Below are positions 7,923-17,986 of a stretch of DNA of 64,000 nt, in pieces. Both the position numbers and the translations under genes were made by a program. Below the pieces are notes generated by a model, which saw nothing but the letters and a program-made list of their open reading frames with translations, had not been told where the DNA came from and made no database searches. Numbering within the stretch: position 1 is the first letter of the stretch; every line of letters begins with the position of its first letter. Source of the stretch: an endosymbiont of Lamellibrachia barhami (GTDB lineage Bacteria; Pseudomonadota; Gammaproteobacteria; Chromatiales; Chromatiaceae); assembly GCF_011947365.2 (NCBI RefSeq), contig NZ_JAAVSH020000001.1, positions 2,992,382 through 3,056,381 of the forward strand, written 5' to 3'.

Positions 7923-9152
7923 TTATGCCACGTCCTCAGATTCCAATCCGAATGCCTCATGCAACGTTCTTACCCCAAGTTCGAGGTATTTCTCATCTAT
8001 TACAACTGAAATCTTGATTTCGGATGTAGAGATCATTCGTATGTTGATACCCTCTTTAGCCAGTGCCTCAAACATCTCACTGGCAATACCCGCGTGAGAC
8101 CGCATGCCCACACCAACCAATGAAATCTTGACCACAGAGTCATCGTTCAACACGTCCTGCGCCTTCAAAGACTTCGCAACTTCCTGCAGGATCTCTTTGG
8201 CCTGGATGAAATCATTTCGGTGGACAGTGAATGTAAAATCAGTCGTCGCTTCATCCGCAGCAATATTCTGCACGATCATATCGACTTCGATGTTGGCATC
8301 TGCAATCGGACCCAGTATTTTGTGGGCCACACCGGGCTGATCGGGCACACCCAGAACCGTCAGTTTTGCCTCGTCGCGATTAAACGCAATACCGGAGATC
8401 TTTGCCGCTTCCACGTTATCTTCCTCAAAGGTTATCAGGGTACCTTCACCCTCTTCAAAGCTGGAAAGGACCCGCAAGGGTACATTGTATTTTCCAGCAA
8501 ACTCAACCGCGCGGATCTGCAGTACCTTCGAGCCCAGACTGGCCATCTCCAGCATCTCTTCGAAAGTAATACGTCCCAATCGACGGGCCTTGGGTTCAAT
8601 TCTTGGGTCAGTCGTATAGACGCCGTCAACATCGGTGTAGATCTGGCACTCATCGGCCTTAAGTGCAGCAGCCATCGCAACTGCAGTGGTGTCGGATCCG
8701 CCACGACCCAGCGTCGTGATGTTGCCTTTATCGTCCACTCCCTGAAATCCGGCAATCACAACCACATGACCGGCATCAAGATCCGCTTTCACACGAGCGC
8801 TATCGATATCCTTGATCCGTGCCTTGTTGTGTGCGTTGTCCGTAAGAATTTGAACCTGGCCGCCGGTATAGGATCGGGCCTGGCAACCCACCTTATGCAG
8901 TGCCATGCAGAGCAGTGCAATGGTCACCTGCTCACCCGTCGAGACAAGCACATCCATCTCACGGGGTGAGGGAGATTCCTCGATCTCGTCGGCCAAACCA
9001 ATCAGGCGATTGGTTTCTCCAGACATTGCAGAAACCACAACTACAATCTGATCACCACTTTCAGCTTTGGCCTTGATCTTTCCGGCTACTACCTGGATTC
9101 TTTCGATTGTACCGACAGAGGTACCGCCATATTTCTGGACAATCAGCGCCAT
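7923..9152 (-). CDS. lysC: Aspartate kinase
   Basis: A 409-residue monofunctional aspartokinase. Residues 7-12 are KYGGTS, the phosphate-binding motif, and FTTLGRGGSDTTA-like sequence (NITTLGRGGSDTTAVA) marks the aspartate/ATP site. The last 140 or so residues form two ACT domains, which bind lysine or threonine for feedback control. It catalyses ATP-dependent phosphorylation of L-aspartate, the first step to lysine, threonine and methionine. The length is normal for the class. It lies downstream of alaS and upstream of csrA on the same strand, a standard gene order. Confidence 0.97.
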   Translation of the reverse strand: MALIVQKYGGTSVGTIERIQVVAGKIKAKAESGDQIVVVVSAMSGETNRLIGLADEIEESPSPREMDVLVSTGEQVTIALLCMALHKVGCQARSYTGGQVQILTDNAHNKARIKDIDSARVKADLDAGHVVVIAGFQGVDDKGNITTLGRGGSDTTAVAMAAALKADECQIYTDVDGVYTTDPRIEPKARRLGRITFEEMLEMASLGSKVLQIRAVEFAGKYNVPLRVLSSFEEGEGTLITFEEDNVEAAKISGIAFNRDEAKLTVLGVPDQPGVAHKILGPIADANIEVDMIVQNIAADEATTDFTFTVHRNDFIQAKEILQEVAKSLKAQDVLNDDSVVKISLVGVGMRSHAGIASEMFEALAKEGINIRMISTSEIKISVVIDEKYLELGVRTLHEAFGLESEDVA

Positions 9153-9233
9153 ATCTAAACAGTATACTTGGTGGAGTTGGCGTTACGGGTGGTACCCGCA
9201 ACGGGAAAGTGCGTAATTAAACACGAAAATCAC

Positions 9234-9249
9234 GTGGGTGAAAACCCAC
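9234..9249 (-). terminator. Weak hairpin between alaS and lysC
   Basis: GTGGGT and ACCCAC form a 6-bp stem around a 4-base loop just past the alaS stop. The T run that follows on the minus strand is short. It may attenuate rather than stop read-through into lysC. Confidence 0.35.
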
Positions 9250-9254
9250 AGAAA

Positions 9255-11891
9255 TCAAACGCCAGTCTTCTCACGCACCCATTTTTCGACTTGGGCCAAT
9301 GCATCCGGCAGCGCTTCAGGATTATTACCACCGGCCTGCGCCATATCGGGACGCCCTCCGCCCTTGCCACCAACCTGCTCTGCCACCATCTTGATCAGAT
9401 CACCAGCCTTCATCTTTCCGGTCAGATCCTTTGTGACGCCAGCGACCAGGGAGACCTTCTCCCCGCTCACAGTCGCCAGCACGATGACGGCCGAACTCAA
9501 TTTGTTCTTCAGCTGATCCATGGTGTCGCGCAGAGACTTGGGATCGGCACCCTCAAGCTTGGCAGCAAGCACTTTCACCCCCCCGACTTCGATGGCGTCT
9601 GAGGCCAGATCACTACCGGCCGCACTCGCCAGCTTGGCCTTGAGCTGCTCCAGCTCTTTCTCCAGCTTGCGGTTGCGATCCAGAATATTTATGACCTTCT
9701 CTTCGATATCGTCGCGTCCTGATTTGACCAAGTCGGCCAGACGCTGAACCCGTTCCTCATCCGCCTCAACCCATTCGAGAGCACGCTGACCGGTGACGCC
9801 CTCGATGCGTCGCACGCCGGCGGCAATGCCGCTTTCGGAGGTGATCTTGCACAAACCGATATCACCCACCGCGTTGGCATGGGTGCCGCCACACAGTTCC
9901 GTGGAGAAATCCCCCATGCTCAGCACCCGAACCTCGTCGGTGTATTTCTCGCCAAACAGCGCCTTGGCACCGCTCTCTCGCGCATCATCAAGGGACATGA
10001 TCTGCGTCTCGACGGGGTGATTGCGGCGGATCTGTTCATTGACCATCTGCTCGATCTCCTGCAGCTGCTCGCGGGAGATCGGCTCAAAATGGGAGAAGTC
10101 GAAACGCAGCCTCTCCGCATCAACCAGAGAACCCTTCTGCGCAACATGTTCACCCAGTACGGTATGCAGCGCCGAATGCAGCAAGTGTGTGGCAGAGTGG
10201 TTAAGCGCTGTCGCCTGGCGGGTAAAATCGTTGACCTGAGCCTTGACGGTATCACCAATGTGCAGCTCACCCTCCTCCAGCTTACCAATGTGGACAAACA
10301 CACTACCCGCCTGCTTGCGGGTGTCATCCACCTCGAACAGGACGCCGTTGGCCTCGAGCACTCCCTGATCGCCCACCTGTCCACCAGACTCAGCATAGAA
10401 CGGGGTCTGATCGAGAATGACCATTCCGGATTCACCCTGCGCGAGGGACTCGACGGACGCTCCGTCCCGCACCAGTGCAACAACATTGCCCTCGTCTTCG
10501 AGTTGTCCATAGCCAGTGAAAAGGGTCTCCGCATCCAGGCTAAGACTGAACTCCTGGTTGACTCCGAACTGGCTGGCGGCCCGGGCGCGCTCCCGTTGGG
10601 CCTCCATCTCACGACTGAAACCATCCATGTCGAGGGTCAGATCCCGCTCACGGGCAATATCGGCGGTAAGATCGGCAGGGAAGCCATAAGTGTCGTAAAG
10701 CTTGAAGACGGTCTCGCCGGGGATCACTGTGCTGTCGAGTCCGGCAATCACCTCCTCAAGGATCTTCATGCCCTGCTCAAGGGTTTCGGCGAAACGCTCC
10801 TCCTCTTGTTTCAGGACGCGTTTTACCTGACCTGCGGCCTGAACCAGTTCTGGATAGCTCTCTCCCATCTCGTTTACCAGCGGGTCGACCAGCTGGAAGA
10901 AAAAGGGATCGTTCTTACCCAGCATATAGCCATGGCGAATAGCGCGCCGGATGATGCGGCGCACCACAAAGCCACGTCCCTCGTTGGAGGGCATTACCCC
11001 ATCCGCCACCAAAAAAGCGCAGGCGCGAATGTGGTCGGCAATCACCCGCAAAGATTTCTCTTCAAGATCGTTGCAGCCGGTGACCTTCCCCGCTGCCTTG
11101 ATCAGGCTGGTGAATAGGTCTATTTCATAGTTGCTGTGAACATGCTGCAGCACAGCAGCCAAACGCTCCAGTCCCATACCGGTATCCACGGAGGGCTTGG
11201 GGAGCGGGGTCATGTTGCCATCGGCATCCCGGTTGTACTGCATGAATACCAGGTTCCAGATCTCAATATATCGGTCGCCGTCCTCTTCCTGGGTGCCGGG
11301 CGGGCCGCCCGAGATTCCCTCACCGTGGTCATAGAAGATTTCCGAACAGGGGCCGCAGGGACCGGTATCCCCCATCGACCAGAAGTTGTCGCTTTCGTAA
11401 CGCTTGCCGGGCTTGTCACCGATACGGGTGAAACTGGCGGGATTGATACCGACCTCATTGAGCCAGATGTCCGCCGCCTCTTCATCCTCATCGTAGATGG
11501 TGACCCAGAGCCTTTCTGCAGGCAGACCGAGGGTTACCGTAAGGAACTCCCAGGCATATTTGATGGCATCCCGCTTGAAGTAGTCTCCAAAGCTGAAGTT
11601 GCCCAGCATTTCGAAGAAGGTGTGGTGACGTGCGGTGTAACCGACATTTTCCAGGTCATTGTGTTTGCCACCGGCACGAACACAGCGCTGGGAACTGGTA
11701 GCGCGGACATAATTGCGCTTTTCACGCCCAAGAAAGACATCCTTGAACTGCACCATACCCGCATTGGTAAAAAGCAGGGTCGGGTCGTTAATGGGTACCA
11801 ATGGACTGCTGGCGACCACCTCGTGGCCGTGTTCAGCAAAATAGTCCAGGAAGGCCTTACGGATATCAGCGCTACTTTTCATTTCGGACAA
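9255..11891 (-). CDS. alaS: Alanyl-tRNA synthetase
   Basis: An 878-residue class II synthetase, the normal bacterial size. The N-terminal catalytic domain has [15 protein letters not shown] and [18 protein letters not shown]. The editing domain carries the zinc-type HSATH near residue 565 and CGGTH near 667. The C-terminal C-Ala region ends in the usual glycine-rich [15 protein letters not shown] block. It charges tRNA-Ala and clears mischarged Ser and Gly. It lies between recX and lysC. About 435 bp separate it from recX, so it probably has its own promoter. Confidence 0.98.
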   Translation of the reverse strand: MSEMKSSADIRKAFLDYFAEHGHEVVASSPLVPINDPTLLFTNAGMVQFKDVFLGREKRNYVRATSSQRCVRAGGKHNDLENVGYTARHHTFFEMLGNFSFGDYFKRDAIKYAWEFLTVTLGLPAERLWVTIYDEDEEAADIWLNEVGINPASFTRIGDKPGKRYESDNFWSMGDTGPCGPCSEIFYDHGEGISGGPPGTQEEDGDRYIEIWNLVFMQYNRDADGNMTPLPKPSVDTGMGLERLAAVLQHVHSNYEIDLFTSLIKAAGKVTGCNDLEEKSLRVIADHIRACAFLVADGVMPSNEGRGFVVRRIIRRAIRHGYMLGKNDPFFFQLVDPLVNEMGESYPELVQAAGQVKRVLKQEEERFAETLEQGMKILEEVIAGLDSTVIPGETVFKLYDTYGFPADLTADIARERDLTLDMDGFSREMEAQRERARAASQFGVNQEFSLSLDAETLFTGYGQLEDEGNVVALVRDGASVESLAQGESGMVILDQTPFYAESGGQVGDQGVLEANGVLFEVDDTRKQAGSVFVHIGKLEEGELHIGDTVKAQVNDFTRQATALNHSATHLLHSALHTVLGEHVAQKGSLVDAERLRFDFSHFEPISREQLQEIEQMVNEQIRRNHPVETQIMSLDDARESGAKALFGEKYTDEVRVLSMGDFSTELCGGTHANAVGDIGLCKITSESGIAAGVRRIEGVTGQRALEWVEADEERVQRLADLVKSGRDDIEEKVINILDRNRKLEKELEQLKAKLASAAGSDLASDAIEVGGVKVLAAKLEGADPKSLRDTMDQLKNKLSSAVIVLATVSGEKVSLVAGVTKDLTGKMKAGDLIKMVAEQVGGKGGGRPDMAQAGGNNPEALPDALAQVEKWVREKTGV

Positions 11892-12326
11892 GCAAAATCA
11901 CCAGAAAAAAACAGCCGTTCAAGATACCAGAAAACAGACCAAAACACCCGCTTCCATGAATTTTTTCTGCCCCGCAAAAACATCGCAAAGCTGACACTCT
12001 TCCGACGGCAACTCACAAGGAAACAACCACTGAAGATATTAATGCACAACCAGCCAATTTAGCCCCGATCCATGTAGATTAGATCACCTAACCCAGGATA
12101 AACCACGCACACCATGGCGATTGCGCGCGCGGCGCACCCTATGAAAGCGCGATACCCTCAGATGATCCCGATGAAACTCATGCCTCAGAAATAGCACGGA
12201 ATGTATTTATTATATTAATAAATATCATTAAGTTACAATGATAAGTTAATATATTGATTTAGTATAGGAATTGTTCAAACCCAGGAATTCCAGCTAACTG
12301 AGGCACCCAAAAAGTCCAAGCCAAGG
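11892..12326. other. Intergenic region upstream of alaS
   Basis: There is no convincing gene on either strand. Positions 12195-12275 are markedly AT-rich (runs such as TATTTATTATATTAATAAAT), unlike the rest of the core block. This is a plausible promoter region for alaS. The open frames here are shadows running out of alaS. Confidence 0.5.
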
Positions 12327-12782
12327 TCAATCAAAATCAAACAGGAACTGTCGGATCAGCTCACCTGGAAAACCCCGGTATTCCAGAAAGCGCGCACGCC
12401 GAGACAGCTCCTTGCGGTCCTGAGCCGGCTCAGAACCATATTTGCGGTCGTGTACTCCTTTTAGCAGTTCCTGCCACTCACCGGAATAAACCTCCAAAAA
12501 GCCGGCAATCATGGCACCATCAATGCCCCGTTCCCTCAGTTCACGGCGAATGCGCACTGGCCCACTGCCACGGCCGACGCGCCACTCGATGTAGGACTCA
12601 GTAAATCGTGCATCACTCAGCAGTCCGGTCCGCTCTATGCCGTCGAGCACGACTTCGATAACGTCACCATCAAAGCCACGCCCACGCAGTTTATTGCACA
12701 ATTGTCGGCGGGAGTGCTCTCGCGCAGCCAGCAGGCGGAGCGCTACCGCCTCAACTTCACCACTGTCCGAAAGGTCGTTCAG
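12327..12782 (-). CDS. recX: Regulatory protein RecX, probable CTG start
   Basis: The frame encodes a RecX protein of tandem three-helix repeats: [17 protein letters not shown], then [16 protein letters not shown] and [12 protein letters not shown]. RecX binds RecA filaments and limits their activity. The first ordinary start, a TTG at 12699-12701, would remove about 27 conserved residues ([17 protein letters not shown]). No ATG, GTG or other TTG exists upstream before an in-frame stop. Starting at CTG (12780-12782), which overlaps the recA stop as CTGA, gives 151 residues, the normal size. I annotate that start. Coupling to recA translation would explain its use. An ATG lost by one base change, or a sequence error, are alternatives. 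Confidence 0.8.
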   Translation of the reverse strand: MNDLSDSGEVEAVALRLLAAREHSRRQLCNKLRGRGFDGDVIEVVLDGIERTGLLSDARFTESYIEWRVGRGSGPVRIRRELRERGIDGAMIAGFLEVYSGEWQELLKGVHDRKYGSEPAQDRKELSRRARFLEYRGFPGELIRQFLFDFD

Positions 12783-13810
12783 GCTTTGGCCTCAACCACT
12801 TTAATTTCCGTTTCCCGCTCTTGCGGCAGCAGCTCGTTGCGGATGCGTTCCTCAACATGATCGGCAATGTCCGGGTTGTCCTTCAGAAACTGCCGTACAT
12901 TCTCCTTGCCCTGACCAATGCGGTCACCGTTATAGCTATACCAGGCTCCTGCCTTGTCAATAAGGTTCTGCTTAACCCCCAGATCGATGATCTCCCCTTC
13001 ACGGGAGATACCCTCGCCATAGAGGATCTCGAAGTGTGCCAGCTTGAAGGGGGGGGCCACCTTATTCTTCACCACCTTGACCTTGGTTTCGTTGCCGACT
13101 ATCTCGTCACCCTTCTTGATAGCGCCGATGCGGCGGATATCGAGACGTACCGAGGCGTAGAATTTGAGGGCATTGCCACCAGTGGTGGTCTCCGGGTTCC
13201 CAAACATGACACCGATCTTTATGCGAATCTGGTTGATGAAAATCACCAGGCAGTTGGTGCGCTTGATATTGGCAGTCAATTTTCGCAGGGCCTGGGACAT
13301 CAAGCGTGCCTGCAGACCAACATGGGTATCACCCATCTCACCCTCAATCTCCGCCTTCGGGGTCAGGGCAGCCACCGAGTCTATCACCACCACGTCGACG
13401 GCGCCGGAGCGTACCAGCATGTCTGTGATCTCCAACGCCTGCTCGCCGGTATCGGGCTGGGAGACCAACAGCTCGTCAACATCTACACCCATTTTTCCCG
13501 CATAGTCCGGATCGAGGGCGTGCTCTGCATCAATAAAAGCGCAGGTTCCGCCCTGTTTCTGGGCCTCCGCCACTACTTGCAGGGCCAGCGTGGTCTTGCC
13601 GGAGGATTCCGGGCCGTAGATCTCGACTACACGTCCCTTTGGCAACCCGCCCACACCCAGTGCGATATCCAGATTGAGCGAACCTGTGGAGATCACACCA
13701 ATATCACGGATAGCGCTGGCATCCCCCATACGCATGACAGAACCTTTGCCAAACTGTTTCTCGATCTGCCCCAGGGCCGCGCTGAGTGCTTTTGTGCGAT
13801 TGTCGTCCAT
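12779..13810 (-). CDS. recA: RecA recombinase
   Basis: A 343-residue RecA starting at the ATG at 13810 (MDDNRTKAL), preferred over an upstream in-frame codon because homology begins here and the LexA box lies just upstream. The Walker A motif GPESSGKT is at residues 66-73. The L1/L2 DNA-binding loop regions ([21 protein letters not shown] and [16 protein letters not shown], both complete) and an acidic/basic C-tail are present. It drives strand exchange, LexA cleavage and DNA repair. Gene order recA-recX-alaS is typical of gammaproteobacteria. Confidence 0.98.
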   Translation of the reverse strand: MDDNRTKALSAALGQIEKQFGKGSVMRMGDASAIRDIGVISTGSLNLDIALGVGGLPKGRVVEIYGPESSGKTTLALQVVAEAQKQGGTCAFIDAEHALDPDYAGKMGVDVDELLVSQPDTGEQALEITDMLVRSGAVDVVVIDSVAALTPKAEIEGEMGDTHVGLQARLMSQALRKLTANIKRTNCLVIFINQIRIKIGVMFGNPETTTGGNALKFYASVRLDIRRIGAIKKGDEIVGNETKVKVVKNKVAPPFKLAHFEILYGEGISREGEIIDLGVKQNLIDKAGAWYSYNGDRIGQGKENVRQFLKDNPDIADHVEERIRNELLPQERETEIKVVEAKA

Positions 13811-13842
13811 CCGGATTAACCTCTGTGGTGTTGTTCTGTAAG

Positions 13843-13862
13843 TACTGTACATTCATACAGTA
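13843..13862. promoter_or_regulatory. LexA (SOS) box of recA
   Basis: The site reads TACTGT, eight bases, ACAGTA, so it contains the full CTGT-N8-ACAG consensus (13845-13860) and is symmetric over 20 bp apart from its centre. It lies about 33 bp upstream of the recA ATG, where LexA normally represses the gene. Confidence 0.92.
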
Positions 13863-13968
13863 GTTTTTGGAAGTAACAATTATCACACAGGTGCAGACTC
13901 AAATCATGAGTCCGCGGATCCAGCAACTTGAATCCCTCTCTGCGATCGAGGTGAGACGAACGCATTCA

Positions 13969-14511
13969 TCAAGCGCTTGTCGAGTTTATCGCTCCCATCG
14001 GCCAGCGTCCGATGACCCGGTAACGGGATGGTGTATCGGGGCCATTACCGGATGCCGCCAGCACAAACTCCCGCGCCTCCCACTCGATGGTTGGCTCAAG
14101 CAGACCGGACTCGCCATGGCGCATCTTACGCAGCAAGGTGACATGAGGTTTGTAGGTTCGCTGTTCAGCTGCAAAACCACAGGCCTGTAATCCCTGTTTG
14201 AGATCAGCGACCAGATCATTCAAAACATCCGGAATCGTCTCCGGCCCACACCAGAGAATCCGTGGCCGGGACCAATAACCCACTCGATTCAGCGCCAGGG
14301 AGAAGCGCTCGACATCGACTGCATCCGCCACCGATTTCACACAAGGCAGCTGCTGCTCCGTCACTTTCCCCAAAAAGACCAGGGTCATGTGCAGGTCGTC
14401 AGGATGGTGCTGTCGTCCCCCCGCTTCACCAAACTGACGACCAGCCCGTACCAGCCGGTCCCGCACCTTTCGATCCGGCCAAAGCCCAAAAAAGAGTCGT
14501 TGATCAGCCAT
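13969..14511 (-). CDS. thpR: RNA 2',3'-cyclic phosphodiesterase
   Basis: A 180-residue 2H phosphoesterase counted from the ATG at 14511 (MADQRLFFGLWP), which overlaps pncC by 8 bp. The two HxT motifs are at about residues 41-44 (HMTL) and 123-126 (HVTL), as in the LigT/ThpR family. The enzyme opens 2',3'-cyclic phosphates at RNA ends to 2'-phosphates. Its place beside pncC (cinA) and recA is a recurring arrangement in gammaproteobacteria. An upstream in-frame ATG would place 29 extra residues inside pncC and is less likely. Confidence 0.9.
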   Translation of the reverse strand: MADQRLFFGLWPDRKVRDRLVRAGRQFGEAGGRQHHPDDLHMTLVFLGKVTEQQLPCVKSVADAVDVERFSLALNRVGYWSRPRILWCGPETIPDVLNDLVADLKQGLQACGFAAEQRTYKPHVTLLRKMRHGESGLLEPTIEWEAREFVLAASGNGPDTPSRYRVIGRWPMGAINSTSA

Positions 14512-15010
14512 TCGCCGCAAGTACTTCGAGCAACTGTTCAAGTGCATAAAACACCGATTGGAGACGCACTGCTTCCCGATCCCCGAAAAAGTGTTCACGA
14601 CTTACGACCGGCTCCTGCGGGCGCAGTTGCCAGGAGAAACAGACGGTGCCCACAGGCTTCTCCTCAGACCCGCCGCCCGGCCCCGCGATGCCACTAACGG
14701 CAAGCGCGACATCCGCACGGCTATGGGCGAGCGCCCCGTTCGTCATGGCGGCGACAACCTGTTCGCTCACCGCCCCCCACTGATCGATTGTAGAGGCATC
14801 AACACCCAGCATCTCCTGCTTGGCCATATTGCTGTAGGTAACAAAACCCCGGTCGAACCAGGCACTGCTGCCCGGAATATCGGTCAGCGCCTTGGCCACC
14901 CAGCCACCCGTGCAGGATTCTGCCAGAACCAGGGTTAAACCGTGCTGCTGCAGGCGCATGCCAACACCGCCGGCAAGTGAAACCAGTTTCAGATCGCTCT
15001 CAGAAGTCAT
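14504..15010 (-). CDS. pncC: Nicotinamide-nucleotide amidase (CinA C-terminal type)
   Basis: A 168-residue stand-alone CinA C-terminal domain. The conserved LAESCTGG motif is at residues 29-36 with the catalytic serine in ESCTGG, followed by SGIAGPGGGSEEKPVGTV. The family deamidates NMN to nicotinic acid mononucleotide and so recycles pyridine nucleotides. It overlaps thpR by 8 bp and lies upstream of recA, the classic cinA-recA neighbourhood. Confidence 0.93.
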   Translation of the reverse strand: MTSESDLKLVSLAGGVGMRLQQHGLTLVLAESCTGGWVAKALTDIPGSSAWFDRGFVTYSNMAKQEMLGVDASTIDQWGAVSEQVVAAMTNGALAHSRADVALAVSGIAGPGGGSEEKPVGTVCFSWQLRPQEPVVSREHFFGDREAVRLQSVFYALEQLLEVLAANG

Positions 15011-15101
15011 TTTTTTCCTGCCAGTTCGACCGTCGCATCACAACAGCACAGATATCCTAACCTGCTTGGAGCAGATGCGTCGCACAGCGGGTTTCAACCC
15101 C

Positions 15102-15272
15102 CTACTGTTTTCTGACCGCCCAGATCAGCAGCGCACTGCCTGCGGCGAGAATCAGTACGATGATACCGGCTGCTTGCAGGGAGTGACCCTGGTTGACGAG
15201 TCCAGCGATGATCGCGTAGGCGAACATGAAGGTGGCGATAAAGAGGCCGAAGACGATGAATGCTTTCTGCAT
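15102..15272 (-). CDS. Small two-helix membrane protein
   Basis: A 56-residue open frame from the ATG at 15272. It encodes two hydrophobic helices (AFIVFGLFIATFMFAYAI and AAGIIVLILAAGSALLIWAV) joined by a short polar turn, with a basic C-terminus (VRKQ). No family is recognised and the ribosome site is weak. It ends about 90 bp before pncC. It is probably a real small inner-membrane protein because of the clean amphipathic pattern, but the function is unknown. Confidence 0.5.
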   Translation of the reverse strand: MQKAFIVFGLFIATFMFAYAIIAGLVNQGHSLQAAGIIVLILAAGSALLIWAVRKQ

Positions 15273-15534
15273 GGGTCGGGGCTGTGCTCTGGATGCGTGG
15301 GGTGGGAAGTATCCCGGTTGGCCGGACCACACTATAAAGTATCGGATCGGTTTAGCAACAGATCATCCGTCAAGCATCATTACCCTGATTGTAGACAGGC
15401 TACGGGATTGTTGCTCTGACCCCCGAACTTAATATTTGCCCGGACCGGGATAACTGGAGCCACCTGACGGCAACCCTCGATTCAGGTTAGACTTCCTTCC
15501 ATCATAAATCACAAACAGACACCAACTAACGAAT

Positions 15535-15816
15535 ATGACACATCACACAATCCATTTTGAACACCGTCCCTCTGCGATGAAGTTGGAAATTACCGGTGTT
15601 TTTGACTGGCCAACTTGGGAAAAAGAGGTGTCCACATTCGAGTGGACCTATGACAAGAGCGAAACCTGCTATTTCCTGCGCGGCAAGGTCATAGTTACGC
15701 CGGAAGGCGGTGAACCCCAGGAGTTTGGACGCGGTGATCTGGTAACCTTTCCCGCCGGGATGAAGTGCACCTGGCAGATTCTCAAGGATGTGGAGAAACA
15801 TTACAGTTTTGGGTGA
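15535..15816 (+). CDS. Small cupin-fold protein
   Basis: A 93-residue protein with one cupin barrel. KVIVTPEGGEPQEFGRGDLVTFPAG is the second half of the cupin core (GDLVTFPAG box), preceded by YDKSETCYFLRG. It resembles the DUF861/ureidoglycine-aminohydrolase-like cupins that are often encoded as single small domains. The metal ligands are only partly present (Glu in KSETCYF, no clear double His), so catalysis is uncertain. It stands alone, convergent with nothing obvious and upstream of a gene-poor stretch. Confidence 0.8.
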   Translation: MTHHTIHFEHRPSAMKLEITGVFDWPTWEKEVSTFEWTYDKSETCYFLRGKVIVTPEGGEPQEFGRGDLVTFPAGMKCTWQILKDVEKHYSFG

Positions 15817-16012
15817 GAAATAAAAGGTAATAGGTTAAGGGCGGCCGTGCTACCGGAAAGGCCGGGCTTCGTCGCCATGGCAGGGATCTAAAGAAATAGA
15901 TTGACATCGTAATATGTCGGCACAGACTTTTTAGCCTTTAGCCTAACAAACAAGATCCCGCTCCCGTCTAAATTGAATTCCGGCGCCCAGATGACAACAC
16001 CCACACCCTCCC

Positions 16013-16170
16013 CCAATCACACCCCGATGATGCAGCAGCAATTGCCCCTTGCTACGCAATGGCTAGAGAGCGGTATACCACACACCTACACTGCCACCTA
16101 CACTAATAACCACCCTATACTTAGCCCTGTAATCACGATAATGGTAGTTCGAACCTGTCCCAGGGAGCCA
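16013..16170 (+). repeat. 158-bp repeat copy A ending in a tRNA 3'-half-like sequence
   Basis: It aligns over its whole length with 23860-24018 at roughly 80% by eye, in the same orientation. The last 45 or so bases look like a tRNA 3' half: a T arm GGTAG-TTCGAAC-CTGTC, seven acceptor bases, a discriminator and CCA (16168-16170). The partner 5' acceptor strand is absent. Known for islands: tRNA 3' ends mark att sites. Inferred: copies A and B bound the 16.2-23.9 kb segment. Confidence 0.65.
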
Positions 16171-16180
16171 TACAGAATTT

Positions 16181-16212
16181 GGGCTTAGCGAGAAACCCCT
16201 AGGCCCTTTGTT
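16181..16212 (+). terminator. Terminator after repeat copy A
   Basis: GGGCTTAG pairs with CTAGGCCC (one mismatch) and is followed by TTTGTTT. It sits 10 bp after the tRNA-like CCA, as a tRNA terminator would. Copy B has an equivalent but unrelated hairpin. Confidence 0.55.
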
Positions 16213-16469
16213 TGAGAATAACATTCAGCAAAGAGAAACAGCGCCGACCTTCATTTTTTCACATATCTGGACTTCGTAAGCACTGGCAAAGCCCAGAAGC
16301 CCGCACCACCCAGGATTACCTATCACTCCGTAATAGGAATGTTAATCATTTAAGATGACAGAAGGTCCTCGATAAAGAGGCTAGGACAGAGTGTTTCTGC
16401 GCGCTCATAGCAAATTTCCCTGAAATGCAGAGAATTTTTATTAAATGCAATTATTTTCTTGTAAACGCT

Positions 16470-17333
16470 CTAGTAACTTTTTGGATCGATACACCACATG
16501 AAAGATTGAACATCGATCATATCCCTAGGCTCCAATTCCTTAATGGAATCAGAGAGTAGCTGTGAGAATTTCAGGAGGCAGCTGTAAGTTAACCAGTTGA
16601 GTTTGGGCTGATAATTTAGTTCAAAACGGATAATAGCCGCAGCATGCTGACTTATCATTGGTTTTAAGAACATGTGCTTATCTGGATGGCAGATGAATGG
16701 AAAATAACTGATGATAGTCCATTTTGCTGCTTCCATTTCTTGCAGGGTATTGGAGAAGTTGGTAAATCTCTCCTCCATCTCTTCATTTCCATAAAGAAGC
16801 TGGTAAAGGTCGTTTGCAAATCGCTCTTGTTGTTCTGCGGGTTTGAGGCCATCTTTCAGAGCCATTTTTTCATTAGGGAAAACAAGATTTGTCTTGTTGA
16901 CTACGCGAAGAGATCGTTTACAGACCTGCTCATAATTTCCTGAGCTAAGCAAACCCTGGAAATCTTCCTTGTTGAGTAGTTCCTGCATCAGTTCATGGGC
17001 TTTGAGTTTATAGTCCCGCTCCTCTTTCAGATAATTTTCATCTTTGAACCCAAGGGGGAAAAGGCCTAGGAATCGCTCAACAGCAGCGGGTAATGAGAGG
17101 TGCTTGATACCTCCTGCTTTTGGAGTGATTGCCCGATTGTCCAGAAGCACATTCTTTGCCTCCTCACCCACAACTTTGATGGGTTGCACATATTCCAGGA
17201 TGAGTGTCTTATCGCCTTCGTTTACGAAAAAGATACGGACTGCCTGACCATTACTATTCTCCAAAACTTCTCCCAGGCCCCAATCCGACTTGCTGGGGTG
17301 TTTTACCCGATCGCCTTTCTTATACTCCACCAT
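16470..17333 (-). CDS. Protein with N-terminal DUF3553-like domain, function unknown
   Basis: A 287-residue protein from the ATG at 17333, chosen because GGAGGA precedes it. Residues 1-45 (YKKGDRVKHPSKSDWGLGEVL) match the small DUF3553-type SH3-like module seen at the C-terminus of some UvrD-like helicases and similar to RapA/CarD-like folds. The remaining 240 residues are helical, without recognised motifs. No signal peptide or membrane segment is seen. It is transcribed away from the ATPase block and lies just inside repeat A. A DNA- or polymerase-associated role is possible only by analogy. Confidence 0.7.
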   Translation of the reverse strand: MVEYKKGDRVKHPSKSDWGLGEVLENSNGQAVRIFFVNEGDKTLILEYVQPIKVVGEEAKNVLLDNRAITPKAGGIKHLSLPAAVERFLGLFPLGFKDENYLKEERDYKLKAHELMQELLNKEDFQGLLSSGNYEQVCKRSLRVVNKTNLVFPNEKMALKDGLKPAEQQERFANDLYQLLYGNEEMEERFTNFSNTLQEMEAAKWTIISYFPFICHPDKHMFLKPMISQHAAAIIRFELNYQPKLNWLTYSCLLKFSQLLSDSIKELEPRDMIDVQSFMWCIDPKSY

Positions 17334-17481
17334 TGATTCCTCCGTGGTTACTCTGCACTCCAATTCTACCCCAACTGGTGACTCATTATGTGAGCCTCTG
17401 TATCATGCACTTGGAAAGTCCATGGCAAATCTACGCTAACGCCTAACTCCCTGAATTCGCAATGAGTATACTGTCCCCTGA

Positions 17482-17986
17482 ATTCGGCAGTCACTGCTGC
17501 CCAAGCTGCATTTTACGCGGTCGGCACAGGAGTCCATGCAGCTCAACCATATCCGTTCCGGCGCAGTCATTATCGTCGGCAGCGGTATGTGCAACGGCGG
17601 ACGTATCAAAACCACCTCAAACACAATGTCTGGCGTAAGAACTGCCACTTCTGATCACCAGCTTCCAGGCACAGGATACGTTGGGGCGGGCTCTCGTCGC
17701 CCGGCATATCCGTCTCTGGGGCGAGACCATACGTGTGGCGGCGGTGCATACTGTCGGGAGTCTGTCTGCCCATGCGGATCAGGCCGGTCTCCTGAAGTGG
17801 TACTCAAGGATCAAGAATCGCCAGCCTGTTGTACTGGTGCATGGGGAGGAGCAGGCTGCCACTGGTCTGTCTAAGTGCCTGCAGGAGAGATTGGGAGCCC
17901 AGGTACGGGTGGCGCGGCCGGGAGAGGTTGTGAGTCTCTTGGGGGCCGGTGATTTTACTGTGAATAAGGGGAAATCAGATGAATGA
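17482..17986 (+). pseudogene. RNA-exonuclease-like metallo-beta-lactamase, C-terminal remnant
   Basis: Three frames in turn encode the C-terminal part of a beta-CASP/RMMBL metallo-hydrolase: LNHIRSGAVIIVGSGMCNGG in one, HLKHNVWRKNCHF in the next, and ITSFQAQDTLGRALVARHIR to SLSAHADQAGLLKWYSRI and the stop in the third. The GMC(N)GGRI and SAHAD motifs are typical. The catalytic N-terminal domain is absent and at least two indels break the frame. The last frame ends in an 8-bp overlap with the ATPase start, so the two genes were probably once an operon. Confidence 0.75.

Larger units (their letters stand above)
15817..16469. other. Gene-free stretch with an island-boundary repeat
   Basis: No credible coding frame is seen on either strand. 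The stretch contains repeat copy A (16013-16170) with its tRNA-like end and a terminator (16181-16212). Before and after these I see no further structure apart from AT-rich sequence near 16420-16460 beyond the 3' end of the next gene. Confidence 0.6.

Noticed and set aside
9879..11117. Plus-strand open frame of 412 codons
   Set aside because: It runs antisense through alaS, a strongly conserved gene, and has no recognisable motif.
12821..13819. Plus-strand open frame of 332 codons
   Set aside because: It is antisense to recA; the length reflects GC-rich codon structure of recA, not a gene.
15900..16212. Possible complete tRNA or tmRNA gene in repeat A (and in copy B at 23860-24059)
   Set aside because: Only the T arm, 3' acceptor strand and CCA can be formed. 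There is no 5' acceptor strand, no D arm and no proper anticodon stem.
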